From assembly GCA_944474755.1 (NCBI GenBank), contig OX104120.1, forward strand, positions 24,644,242 to 24,708,241: 64,000 bases of DNA. Direction: 5' to 3'. A program made the translations under genes and the position numbers. The stretch's first letter is position 1. Every line of letters starts with the position of its first letter. This stretch comes from Limnoperna fortunei (Eukaryota; Mollusca; Bivalvia; Mytilida; Modiolidae). The notes below the pieces were generated by a model. The model saw nothing but the letters and a program-made list of their open reading frames with translations. It was not told the DNA's origin and ran no database searches. Of the stretch, positions 28,801 through 43,800 are shown piece after piece.

Positions 28801-31800
28801 GTCAAGTTTGTGTACAGACTACCTATCACACTCATACATGTACTTACAGTACTACCAGCTGTTACATTTAGACTGGTCCAGTTTGTGTACAGACTACCTA
28901 TCACACTCATACATGTACTTACAGTACTGCCAGCTGTTTCATTTAGACTGGTCCAGTTTGTGTACAGACTACCTATCTCTGAGTTGTCAGTGATGGCATA
29001 CTCGTACATGTCCACAGCAGCATACTTCTCAATATCGTCTGGAATGTCAGGGTCATAAAACTTATCCATGGTAACACTGAGCTGAAACACACAAAAAAGG
29101 TATGACCAAACATGTCTTATTAGTACTGGGAGTAAAGGACTGTAAATCTATCTAACTGGGTCATGTCACTGATGTCAATGGTTGTTAAGGGATAGAGAAT
29201 TTAAATTTCATTCTATGGATTTAATATAACTTATAACAAAACAGATTGATAACCATTCAACTATTGTAAAGTAAAAATTTTCTGAAATAAGTATTAGATT
29301 TATTAAAATAGTTAGAGTGGTCAGAGTATTCTTTGGCCAGTTTCTTGTAAACTTTGGTTGCATAATTCACAAAATACATTCACTGAAGTTGAAATACTGC
29401 ATTAAACTGCCCATACTCATAACTGATACTGCAGGTAAGTAACACACCGCTCACAGAAGTCTCAACCTACAAGATGTGAATTCACAGTCCTGCATTGCAT
29501 ACATAAACTAAATTAGATAAAATTTACAATTTACTACAACATATGAGCAGACAACACAGGGAGTCTGGATGAGTTTTCCAATAACTAGCTGACAAATAAT
29601 CTAGAAAAATTTAAGAAAATAATGTTTTTTAATAACTTTCCTTCTGTGGTGTCATTTTGTTTGTTTGTTTGAATATTGTTAAATGCCACTTTCAGCAATT
29701 TTTCAGCTATATCATGGCATCCAGTTTTTACTGGGGGAGGAAGCCAGAATACCAGGAGAAAACCCGACCTTCGGTAGGAAAACCGGCAATTGTCAATTAA
29801 GATTGGAGTTGAGTACACCCTGCCTGCAGCGAGACTCAAACCCTCAACCTAAGTGTTGAGAGACCACGTGATCAAAAGCAGACGAACTACCTTAACCACT
29901 CGGCCACAGAGGTCATTTTGAGTGTTACTTCCACTTACATATGTACAACAGACACCTTCATTAACAAACCTTTTCAGGACTGCCATCAAAATGCTCCACA
30001 CTTATGTTTCCTGTGATTGGTGGACTGGAAATAATCATAACACCATTTGTTGACACAGGCCTAAAACATGTCTTTTGAGCACAAAGTTTGAGAGTGATGC
30101 GGTACATATAACCTGGGAATAATGTCAGTTCAGTTGTACTGACTTCAAAACTAGTTGAGTTTATGTACTCATAATCTCTAAACACCGTCCAAGCTGTTTC
30201 TGAAATTTACAAGAATCATTTACATGCAAGTATATAAATAATCACATATATAAATAATCAGATAAAAATTTGTATGTGTTCAAATCTGGTAAACAAATAA
30301 ACCCTTAAAAACCAGCTTCTTTGAAAATTCAACAATACTTGGTAAGGGTTTCTGACCATTGGTTTAGAGATTAAAACATTCTTTGAATTCCTGAACACTA
30401 AAGGCTTGAACATAAATAGAATATATATATTTATTTGCATATGCATCCACTCAAAACAGGACACACCCAGGATGTACAATTTAGCTGTGAGTTTAACCTG
30501 GTCCCCTGGTGCAATATTTTTCATTTTCATATACTTTCAAATATAACCCCAGGTCACCACCAATTTACTACCCAGTTTGACTGGTTGTTTAAAACGCAAC
30601 GCTTTAGCTAACTTTTCGTGCGTTTTGTTCAGTAGGAAATTACTGTCAGAATACAATTTAAATAAAATAGCTACCTGCTTCTTGTTTTCCAGCTTTCGAA
30701 TTAAATTGACCTTTTCCATAGAGTTATTTCCACAAACAAGACATAAATCGATAAAAGAATTCTTTTGATAAACAGGATTTTTATTTGAATTTGATTACTG
30801 GACGCCAGACGTTACGTCATAATGCTGTTTGTATCGGAATTACGTCAGTTACAGTTAATACTGACATACATTTTGAGGCACTCCGAATGTTGCAAACCGG
30901 TCAAAATTTTGACTGGATTAATTGCTGGTGACCTGACTGTATATTCAAACCGGAAGTCTGCTTACGGTATTGAGAATATTTAGTCAGGATCCCAGACTAG
31001 CTGTGAGTTATCAGCATGCAAAAACTAAAAACATGGTTAAGGCATTAAAGGTGATTAAGGTAGCTGTGGAATGATATTTAGAAGAATATTTACCAGTCCA
31101 AAGGTAACCCATCTTTAACTACACCATGCACTACAGGTCAGATTCTGTGATTGATTTGTTCATTTGAGAAGCCTCTTTATATTGGCTTAGGGCTGTTCAG
31201 TTAAGATTGTTTGTTTGTTTGTTTGAATGGTTTTTTTAATGCCTCTTTCAGCAATTTTTCAGCTATATCATGGCATCCAGTTTTTATTGGGGAGAGGAAG
31301 CCATAGTATCAGAAGAAAACCCCAGACCTTTGGTAGTGTTCAGTTAAGAAGAAGCATGAACAAACAAACTTCTTTTGTAGAGAAAACTTCAATCAAAATA
31401 GACAGGTATTCAGTTTTGTAAGGTATGGTGACTAAAACTGACATTCAGTTTACAGATAATACAATTATTCAGGGTTTGATTTAGCCAAGGAATTTACAAT
31501 AGATTTATACAAATTCTTGGTTCTTTCTCAAATATATGATGCCTTTAAATTAGTTCATTTATGAGATGTAAGTCATGTACAAGGTTCTTAAATGGTAGGG
31601 TATGTCACTGAAATACCAGGCCCCAGTGCCATAAAACCTGTAAACAAAGTAAAAATGGTTTACTTATAGCAATAGAATGTTCTCAATTACCACCAGAAGA
31701 AATAGAGTTTTGATGGAATGAAATTGATAAAAAAAATTTCCAAGATATAGGAGAATTTTGGTTTTGCACCAGGGCCAGGCCCCCATTTCACAAAAGGTTG

Positions 31801-34800
31801 AATGACTTACAGGTTGTAAATCTTGAACAAATCATATGAAGTTGTACAACTGCAGGGCTTTCAAAAGTAGGCGGAAGGCGGCGGAATTCCGCCGCCTACT
31901 CTCACCAAAAGCGCCGGCTACTTTAATGTCCAGAAAAGTAATAAAAGTTACAAAAAAATATGTGTCGTAATTCTCCTTATCTTAATTTATCGATGCCGGT
32001 AAATATCATTAGCATTACGGAAGTAAAACATGATGTTTATTTACGCTAAATTTAGATGAGAGATTTACCGGTCGCTGATTGGTCGTCTATAATTAGGGTT
32101 GATTACTCGGAAGGTTTCATCAGATATGGACGTTTATCAAACGAAAAGACCTTGAGGTGTTCCGAAAAATTAATAAAACACGAGATGTTTGCATGAAACG
32201 ATCAAATACAACCCTGTTTGGTTATGGTTTTAAGAAAACCCGAAGAGATCACACGGGTATGTTTAAAAGCAACAGAAACATTGAATACGAAGTTTATTTT
32301 TATGTTACCAGTTACCAAATCTGTAAAAACCGCCTTTATCAGGCGAACCACTTCCACAACGGATGGGTCGGTCCTAATCCTTATAAGCTGACTTGCGTCG
32401 ACTAATATGTGCACTTAAGAAAATCTCCAAGTAACAAACGGAAATATGATGTAATAAATTAAATAGAATAACAGTTGACACTTGTTACTTGTTGTCTTTT
32501 TTATAAAGCCCGGCCCACGTGGCCCAAAATATAATTTCAGCAAGACAGAAAATGTACTACAAAGTAAAAATATGAAACTCTCTGTATTGTGTAAAATGTG
32601 AGAAAAAGATGTCCATCTGAAGGACTTGTCTTTCATGTCAACTTGGTTGAAAAGGGGGATGCACCCCCAAAATATATCTATTTGGTACACTGTATCTGCC
32701 CAAATTGAAAAAAAAAATAATAATTTGCATTGAATTTGCTGCTTGCTCTATTGCAAAAACGTGAAAACTGCTGACAGTCAACTTTTATTTTATAAATGCT
32801 AATACATGTCAATAACATCACAATCATGTCAATAGAACAGAACATGAAAAAAAAATGTTTTGATAAACATGATAAAGAAAAGAAACCAAACAATTTTGAA
32901 TTAATACACTTTAATACAACTTAATTCTCAAAATGTTGTCTACTTGTCTCAAAACATCAAGCACTGAAAGAAAAAGCAACAATGAACATGTCAAAATTTG
33001 AAATCATAATAAATTGAATATACAACCTAAACTTGGCATCTCATTTGTTGATATGAGACATACAAATTTCTAAGAAGTTAGGCAAAAAGTTAAAAATTTT
33101 AAGTAAAAAAGGGTCATTTGAAAAACTAAAGTTTAGTTCCAGGAGACTGCCAGAATGCAGGATTTTGCGTTATTTACCCCAGCGCTTCTGGGGGCCTTCA
33201 GCGGCCCCAGACCCCCGGCCGAAATAGGCCCCGAGCAAGCTCGGCCGTCGTGTGTGGTTGTCTACTTTTTCTTTTGGAGACACCTACTCTAAAATTGGTT
33301 GAAAGCCCTGCAACTGATTGTGAAATGCATGGGTCAGGGTTTGAAAATCACATTTTTAAACAGAACTTACACAAGATGTTGCTCACATAGTGTTTTCATA
33401 CCAGAATCTAAAGTAAATAAATATTTATATATATACTGGTCACGGAGTAGTTCTCGCCGGCAAGTAATTCTCGCCACCCGATCTTTTGACAGTTTTTGTT
33501 AAAAATTGGCATTTTAAAAGTCACCAGCGTAATTGGTTTTGAATGGAAGATGTTGAAATCTATTAAATGATGTCTTTTCCATTGATTTACATGGAAAAAT
33601 AACGGTACAGTCACAAAAATGGCTAGACAACTATACTAATACATACTAGAGACTTGGGACCTTTGTTCGACCTTGAAATAAGCATCAGGTGTATACCATT
33701 GTTCAGCAACTGGTACAGTCCAGTAGGCATTCATTGTGTTGGTCGAGGACTGTACATCTATATCGTCTTCACAGGGTACTCTATGGTCCTATAAATAAGA
33801 TAGGCAGGTCAATAACTAATGGTTCAAGCAGTTTTATACTGAATAAAGCAAAATGAAGTGATAAATAATCAGAATTATCAACAAAAAATATATTTTCATT
33901 TGATAATCATCTCTGAAACACTTTTATAAAAGATTTATAAAAGACACATGCTAAATATTATAAGAGTTCTTTTTGGAATATATGACACAACAAAACACAA
34001 CAGATATGAGACATTATCATGTACATATCAAATAATTCCTAATAGTGAGGGCCATGAGGTGTATATATATATATGGACCGGCAGCTGATATGATATAGAC
34101 CAATGCGACCATATAATACCATAGGGCCCTCATAACATGAATCATTTGATATACTTTAAACCAACCAATTTATATCTAAAAAAAAACATATAACCATAAA
34201 TGCTTAAGGTTTATAGAAGGAAAATTTAGAGTTTTGTGGTATTTTATATAAGAAATGTTTGTAAAGCTTTAAAACCAACAAAATAAAATAAGATTTATCA
34301 ACATGAAACTAATCAATCCCAAAAAGTAGTATACAGGCCCAGAGCTAAGGGCAATATGCAACAATATTGCCTGGAAGAAAATACAAACAGGGAAAGGAAA
34401 CATGTAAAAAAAAAATAACAATATGACATTTCTTTATATGTAATATACAGTTCCGATTTTTCTTGGGGTGTAAAATGGGATATGTTAAAGTGGGCACCTA
34501 GGTTGATATGTAATTATAAAAATAAATGATATGTGTTGTCAGTATCTTAAGGGGATCAGGCAGATATGGAGGTCTCAGACTGACACAATAATTGCCATAT
34601 AATACTCTGTTAATATTTAACAAATGTGTTCAGTCACAAACTATTTATTTTTCAAATTGCAAAGATTTGTAATTGACTGAGCAGCTGTGATGAACAAGTG
34701 CATGTTGTTTGATGGCTAAAACAAGGCTACAACAAGCCTAAGTTTGGGTTATAAGTCAGGATATAACATTTCTACATGTCTGTGTTGTTGTGGTATTACA

Positions 34801-37800
34801 ACAGTTTATGGATCCTTTAACTGGTTCGACCCCATCATGTTTCATATGACTGTTACCAGGTATTTTTCCTTGCTGTTATTTGATTTGTTTTGATTTTTTT
34901 TTTTTTCTTTTTTTTTATTGATTACTTAAATTGTAGTTTTGTGTTTGGTTTCTCACTTTTTTTTAATATATCAGCAGGTATTAATAGAATCTTGTACCAA
35001 CAAATTTCAATTTAGGTCCACATCATTAATGGCTTGTATATTTTCAATAAAATACTTTTGGTATATAATAGCTTATTAATAAGATGACTGAGAGAAATTT
35101 TTATTAGTTTTATGTATTCCAAATCATGTTTGTGTTGCAAAGGGAAGTAACTCTATACAATGAAAACTGACCAATATGTTTGTTTGTCTGAATGAATGAA
35201 TGGTTTTTAATGCCACATTCAGCAATTTTTTAACCTATATCGTTTTGTCCAGTGTTTATTTGGGGCGGAATCTGGAGTACTAGGAGCAATACCCAAATGG
35301 TTGCAACTGGCCTATATATCAGATAAATTATGCAAATCCAGGAGATAAACCCAACAAACTTAAAAGTAAAATATGCACTAAGATACAACAACAAATCACC
35401 AAAAACTCATGAAAACAACTGAAAGAGCAAAATATGGGCTTACTATCAGCTTAGAACATTCACATAAACCCTTCATGTGGCAAGCAGAACAAGTTAATGG
35501 AACAACTAGCACTCGCCACAATTATACCTCTCCCAATACAGACACATAGAAATAAGTTAAAACTGGTTCATTGATCAATCAAGTATATTTCTGTCAGGAA
35601 TTTAGACAAATGAATTTTAGCAGATTAGCAATTCTCACCCTGGTCCAGTCATCAACCTATGACTAGATTGTGGAAACTCCAGCTTGGATAATTTACAGGT
35701 ATATTACATTTCTAAACTTACCTGTTCATGATGAGTGAAAATCTGACCTGCAAAAACAATTTGTGTTAAAACTAAGCAGTCAGTACAGTTTAAAGAGTCA
35801 TCAAATTGAGACACGGGAGACAACTTTTTGTATATGAGCAACAGGTAAGTCTAGAGACCTGTGTTTGGTGTCAGTCATGACACATATGGGCCATTATTAT
35901 AATTTATACAGAGGGTGTATTTAAAGCGGTACAGTTTACATGTCACTTTTCATTTATATCTTTTTAGAAACTCAATTTCTGTCCAACTTAAAAGTTATAT
36001 TTATACATATTATATTAGTTATATTATATTTCAAATAAAATGAACAATGTAATAATTTCTGTGAAAATGACTCACTTGATAAGTTACATGGAATACCATC
36101 ATAAATTTCTATTCCAGAAAGTGTTTCATATTCTGTTACTATGGCAACACCATCTGATGATACAGAAGTATTTCCAGCAGATGATATTGCTGTTACTGTG
36201 AAGAAGTATTTCTGTAAATATGTCAAACTATAAACATAACTGAGTAAAAATAAAATAACTATATTTTTAAATATTGCTCCTCTGGCAGCAGTTGCTAGTA
36301 TTTTCAAAGTAACTCTGAAGGTTTTAAATACAATTTTTAAAATGATAAACAAACATTACTTCCAGTTGAAAAAAATCATTCAGATTAATGTCATTTAGAC
36401 CTTGTTTTAAGTGTCAAAATTGTGGGAAAAAAACTAGGCAGTTGGCTAGAACTGCTCAAAAAACCATTAGAAAAATGACTAATATTCTGATAAATTCTCC
36501 CAATGTATTATAATAGAGCTACATATGCTGGATACCCATGTCAGATATGAGAGGGTCTAAATGAAAAGAGACAAACATAAAATGGAGGAGTGTTAATCAG
36601 ATCACAAGTGGAAAACTAGCCAGCTAAATTTAAACAGTAAAACTCAGAAATAGCACACTGTGGGCCATAGTTAGTTTAACCTTGACAGGACATGAACTGT
36701 GTACTTTATTATTATTTAAATTTGAAAACAAATTCATATGTCCTCATATTGTATATACCTGAAATGAATCTAGGGCAAGGCCTGCTACTTCATATGATGT
36801 ACTGGTTCCAACATCTATACTGGACACTACATCATTACCTGCAGTGGTAGTACCAATACTTATGGTATAAGTCAAGGTCAGATATGGATGACTAAACCCA
36901 AACCATCTTGCTGCAAGCACTGAAGCATCAGTGTGGAAATCTACATCCTCTATGTCCTACAACAGAAATATATAAATTTAACACCAGTATGATGTAATTT
37001 GATTCTATTGGTAAAGGAAGCCATATCAAGTATCTTTGGCAGGAAAAGGGCAATTAAGGTTTAAGGCAGTACACCCTGATTAAGTCAGACTCGACTCACG
37101 ACCAGTGTTGATACAAAGAACTAATGGTAACCAATGAACATTTGATTCTTTAGTGGAACATACTACATGACTCCATCAGTCCAAAAGTAGTTTTTTGCTT
37201 TGTTTGTTTCTTTTCTTTTTTTGTTTTGTTTTGAAATTAAATTGTCTTAAAGATATATTGTTTATTAAATATAAAGAAACTTATTCGTCTTTTGATCTTT
37301 TATGATATCTTAAACAGTTACACGTCTGGAGTGGATATTAAAGGTGTCAGAGTTTCATATATGAGGGCTGCCATATTGACAGTATTTACCACAAGATGTG
37401 CACCTTGTGATGTAGGAAGATACAGCACACATGGTCTTTACAGAACAAAATAATAAATAATCCAGTTAAAAAGATGTTTTTCTGCCTTTGCTCTTTAAAG
37501 AAAGCAAGGAACCTGTGAGCTACTGATCACTTAGTTACCTCACTATTCACATCATTGAATTGACTAAGCCGGAAAACAAGAAGTCGATATGTTACAGACC
37601 TGAAATTGGTCCTCACAATATAGGACCGCATGGTTAGGTCACATGTAAATTTCAAGTGGTTGTGATAAGAAGTTGCTGAGAAAACTGTTATGGAAGTTAT
37701 GTTGTGGATGGAAGGATGGAATGACAGAGGTAAACCAGTAAACCCCTTCAAAGCCAGGATAGATTATGAGTCAATCCTAGTGCTACGGCACTTATATGAA

Positions 37801-40800
37801 GACATTGCTTCTGAACAATCTTATCATCATTCAGAAGTTTGTGTCCAACTAAAGAAGCAGACTGCTTGAAGCAATCTCTTAAAAAAATACTGGGGTCTTG
37901 GTGGCAGTAAGTCTACTAATGATAATGTCCCCATTAGGTAAAGTTATTAGTTTCACTGTTATCAACTACCCCTAATTGGCAAGAACTGACACTTTTCATA
38001 CCAAAGTGTGAGGGTTTTCACAGAACTGGGAGTTTTCCTACCAAAGTTTGGGGTTTTTCAAAGAACTGGCTTTTTGTGGACTAAAGTTTGGGGGTTTTCA
38101 CAGTACTGGCAGTTTTCGGACTGAAGTTTGGGAATTTTTCACAGTACTGGCAGTTTTCTGACTGAAGTTTGGGAATTTTTCACAGTACTGCCAGTTTTCG
38201 GACTGAAGTTTGGGAATTTTTCACAGTACTGGCAGTTTTCGGACTGAAGTTTGGGAATTTTTCACAGTACTGGCAGTTTTCGGACTGAAGTTTGGGAATT
38301 TTTCACAGTTCTGGCAGTTTTCGGACTGAAGTTTGGGAATTTTTCACAGCACTGGCAGTTTTCGGACTGAAGTTTGGGAATTTTTCACAGTACTGGCAGT
38401 TTTTGGACTGAAGTTTGGGGGTTTTCACATAGCACTTTATATCTCTTCGAATAAAAACAAGATGCCACAAAATAACTAAAAAATTGCTGAAAGTGGCATT
38501 GAACCATATCAAACAAATAAACAAACAAATAATCAATACATAACATATATATCATATAGACAAGAGGTAAATAGATTGATTACATACCTGTAGTGGTAAT
38601 GGTTTTGTTGCATCATATTCCTGAAAAAAATGTAGGATTCAAATTTAAAAACAAAATAATCTATAAATATGAGCTAAAAGTACTGTATTTTTCAAACTAT
38701 ACAGGTACATGAAGTATATGTATGTTGTTAGACTAAGCAATGAGATTTCCATGTAGAGTTGTTTTTGATTGATTGACTGGTCCTTATGGAATTTAATGTC
38801 CAGTTGACAAATTTTCAACTATATTCAGGACATGAGCAATTAAATGTAATAACATTTATATAAATTCATAGTTTGATTTAAAATATGTGTCAAATATCAT
38901 TTATTACACAGGCAGTTGGTAACCTGATATATACACAGTAAATTTTATATTAGGACAAGCGTGTGGTGCAAGTCCACAAATAATATGTACATACTGTGAA
39001 TATCTTGTATAAGGTCAGCAAATGTATATTCTACTGACTGTCGTAAAACATTGGAATTCAAGTAAAATCCATTTTATTCAGTGTGTTTTAATGTCGTCAG
39101 GGATCCTAACTCTTACCTACTGACTGCGTATGAAATCTAATTGTGTATAGAAAAAAATGGGGTCACCAGGTGATACCAATCAACCCATTGCAGAACGCAG
39201 ATACTTTCAGGAGGTAGGATATTAATATGTGGATATATAAATATATGGAGACATCATACAACAATCTAATATGTCATATTAGGTAACAATTTTTTGTAAT
39301 TTTACCCTTTCATCTAAAACCAAAGCAAAAAATGATTGTGGATGTTTCAGATGACAATATTTCAAATTTACTCTAAGAAAAAGACTCAAAATCAACAAAA
39401 CACACACTTTATAAATTATGTTACACATTTCATGTAAAAATTGCCCACAGAAAGCAATAAGAATGCTAAAACATTCTGTATAATAAAATAAATAACATAT
39501 AGATGGCAGGGTAATAAATCAGACTGGTACCCGTCAAAAAAGCATTGTCAGCCATCGACTAGTTGACAAAATATTTCTCAGCTCCTACAAATCTGTTAAT
39601 AATGTATACAAACTGAACTTGGATAAAAACAAAGTATTTTAATTAGCAACAGTAAGAAATAACTAAATAACTGTGATATATATAAATAATAAAAAACCTT
39701 ACATTAGGGTCAAGGTCAAACACTACTCCTTTTGCAGGCAGCTGTACATTATGTATATATGGTTCAGTGGATTTGATCGTTACCAGCCCAGCTGTATTGG
39801 TTACTTTGATAGAAACATAGTACTTGTGGTTACCATGCAGGGACCAATCTAATGTTCCAATATTAACTGCTGTACAAGTAGGCGTGGCAATGTCTGTACA
39901 TGTACCACCTGTAGACAGGGGTCTATACTGCTGTATCTGTGTACCTAAGATTGTCTCACCTAGAAACATATACATGTAAAACAGACTATAATTAGATCTA
40001 AATACAATGATTCAGAAACTATATACAGCTTATTATTCAATCTGGATTATTGAATTTTCCGGAATAAGAGAACAAGACTTTAAGATGTGGATGCACTTTA
40101 ATTTCAAGAATCTATTCAAGGAAATTTGTACATCAGCATAAAAAATCATTTTAAACTATAATAACTCTTGTGTTTATGTCATAGCGATAAATATATAAAA
40201 ATACTTTTGTTTTTCAAGACGGAACCAGAATTAAATATGTGTATACCGATTGCAAACTCATATGACAAATCAAATAGCTCCTCGCTGTCTGAGAATGATC
40301 CACTGGCCCATTCTGTTATCAGGTACTGACCAGACAGGTGCAGAGTTATGGTGCCCATAAATCTTGGTGGAGTGGTGTCCATAAAACAAGGACCAACAGT
40401 CTAAAAATAGACACAATTTTTGGTGACATATTTCTTTTGATTTAGATACTTACAAGAGTTAAATGTGACAATTAATTTTGGAAGTCAGAGTACTTGGGTG
40501 GGAAGCATCAAATTAAAGAAAAAAGATTGAATAACCATTGATAACTTGAATATTACAAGATTTTCACTCTTCCAGGGTCTGATTGTTTGTTTGAATGGCT
40601 TTAACACCACTAACTCCAATTTTTTTCAGCTATATCATGGGGTCAATTTTTTGTGGGGGGAGGAAGACTGAGTACCCGCAGAAAACCGCTCACCTGCAGT
40701 AGGAAACTGGCAATCCTTGTCAAATAAGATTGAAGTCAAAAATTAATATTATGTAGCTTACTTTATACAAACAGTTTTGGTGTACACTAAAGATGTTCTT

Positions 40801-43800
40801 TATACTTTCACTTACCACTGTTCCCTCCACATTTGAATTACTTATTCCTTTTACTTACCACTGTTCCCTCCACATTTGACCCACTTATTCTTTTTACTTA
40901 CCACTGTTCCCTCCACATTTGACCCACTTATTCCTTTTACTTACCACTGTTCCCTCCACATTTGAATTACTTATTCCTTTTACTTACCACTGTTCCCTCC
41001 ACATTTGACCCACTGATTCCTTTTACTTACCACTGTTCCCTCCACATTTGACCCACTTATTCCTTTTACTTACCACTGTTCCCTCCACATTTGACCCACT
41101 TATTCCTTTTACTTACCACTGTTCCCTCCACATTTTACCCACTTATACCTTTCACTTACCACTGTTCCCTCCACATTTGACCCACTTATTCTTTTTACTT
41201 ACCACTGTTCCCTCCACATTTGACCCACTTATTCCTTTTACTTACCACTGTTCCCTCCACATTTGACCCACTTATTCCTTTTACTTACCACTGTTCCCTC
41301 CACATTTGACCCACTTATTCCTTTTACTTACCACTGTTCGCTCCACATTTGACACACAATCCTTTTACTTACCACTGTTCCCTCTACATTTGACCCACTT
41401 ATTCCTTTTACTTACCACTGTTCCCGCCACATTTGAACCACTTATTCCTTTTACTTATCACTGTTCCCTCCACAATTGACCCACTTATTCCTTTTACTTA
41501 CCACTGTTCCCTCCACATTTTACCCACTTATACCTTTCACTTACCACTGTTCCCTCCACATTTGACCCACTTATTCCTTTTATAATCACATAAAATTTCA
41601 TTCCATTAGGAATATTTGCATGTTGTATTCTAATATGTGGATTCTGCCTTGTTGATGTAAAAGCCATCAGGTCCGGGGCGGCACTTCCTGCGGTAGATGC
41701 AAAACCTACTTCATAGTCATAAATCTTGGCAGGCAAAGTGTCAACCAGCCAGGATATAGAAATCTGAAAATTACATCAGTACAAAATAAACATAACACTG
41801 AAACCTGTATAACCCAGCCCCTAAACCAATCTGAATTTTGTGTCCAAAGAATATTAATTTTCAGTCGCAATATTATAAATTTGTGTAAACTGATAATGTG
41901 TTAACCAAATACCTGTCTAACATGGACAAATATTTCAGCACTAAAGGTGCTCTGTTTGAACAGATTCACTGTATGAAAGAAAAAAGTAAGTTTCATTCTC
42001 TAATAGCAGCAAAATCAGTATTGAGATCATTGTCTAACTATCCTCTAGATTAATAGTAGAGCTTCAATGCCTAGATATTCCATCAACAATATCAGACAAA
42101 TACTAGACACACCCGGTGCTCATTTAAGTCAATAGTAAATACATAAGAGGAAAAGATGTACAAATTTGTTTAAAACAAGTTATTTTAAAAAATCGAAGAA
42201 TGTGTCCGTGGGACACAGATGCCCCCGCTAAATGAAGTCTCAAACAGGAAGTAGTTGTCTGACAGTTCTGAAAGTCGCTTAGGATGTACAACTTGTGTAC
42301 CGTTTCTGAGAAAAGCTTGACAGAAATTTATATGTACGTACGTACGTATGGACAGACGGACATGAGTAAAACTTAATGCCCCCCGACATGTTGTCACAGG
42401 GGTATAAAAATATTGTTTTTAAATAATAATTTCAATATAAGCCCAATTCCTTTAAATGTGGATAATGAATTTTGATAACGTTAGAAACACAAACATTATG
42501 TTAAAATTAACCACTTTTTTATTGAACTTTATAAAGCCCTGAGCTCAAGCTAAAACTGTTGCATCTTCTGACTGATGACTTCAAAACCAAACCTCCTGAT
42601 GACTCTGGTAAATCTAAGCAACACTGACAATGCCAGCTTCTGTAATATTCTGACCAAGGACCAAACTACAGTTTGTATTGTGATATGTTAGATGTATATA
42701 CAATTGTTACATGTATATAAAATTGTAGGATTTCAAATAAAATATGTTTAAACTTAAGCATAGCTTCAAAGCCAACTTGAAGTTGGATTTAAGATAAAAA
42801 GTATATTCACTGGAGAAAAATCAACAATGTTTACAATAAAAGTAATTACTTGCCATATTTGAAGTTGACAATGCCAGACCAGAACTGACAGGAGCACCCG
42901 TTGAGTTAATACAGAATATAGCACCATCTACTCCTACAATGGATCCATCACTTTGTCTTTGTATAGGATAAAGATCGAGATCACTTTTAACTGTGGCTTT
43001 GACACTGTAAAGAAACATCATGGTATAAAAATCGAAAAACCTAATTTGTAAATACAGTATATAGTTTGGTAAAGTTTAGGAGGAAAATACAAATGTAAAT
43101 TGTTCAATGCCTTTATATTTTTATACAAAAATTGAAAAAATCAATGAAAAGTATATTTAAATTCATTTGTAGATAAAACATTGCAGAAAGAGTGTAGTTG
43201 AATCAAACTTTAACAGGGATGGCAAGTTTTTCTGGGTACTCCAGCTTCACCTCCCCCCCCCCCCATCTTAAAAAATTGGATGAAATGATACAGCTAAAAA
43301 ACTGCTGAAAGTGGCATTAAACCACCTTCAACAATCGACTCAAACAATAATTAATCTGCACAATTACAATAAATATAATTAAAATTTCATTAGTGTATCG
43401 TTTCTTACATTTAGCTGAAACATTCAGTAATATCAAGAATAAAAAAATTCTTACATGCTGCAAACACCTTTAAAATTTAAAAAAAAGACTGGACATTTCT
43501 CTAAGTACACTTTTATCTACAATTTTTTATATCTAAATACTGTAAATACTATTTCACTATTTTGAGTATTCTATGTCCAATACAACTCCAAGTGTACAAA
43601 AAATATGGCTCTTGAAACGTAAAGAATAAAACTGACATGTTCCTTTTATAATTAAACAGCATGTGGTGATGAATATTCTTTGATAACTCAAAAGTATAGA
43701 CATACAAGCAATCTATGGTTGGATTAGTTATCTGTCTACGAGTTCTATCAGATGACAGGATCCAATAGCTGGAATTACTAACATCCACCATTAAACCTGT

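Noticed and set aside
32157..32405. Plus-strand 82-residue frame as a host gene or transposase remnant
   Set aside because: Inside a TIR element; no recognisable transposase motif and no continuation on either side.
40805..41590. Each repeated donor as a separate duplicated exon
   Set aside because: The units contain an exon end and donor but no acceptor, so they cannot be independent internal exons.
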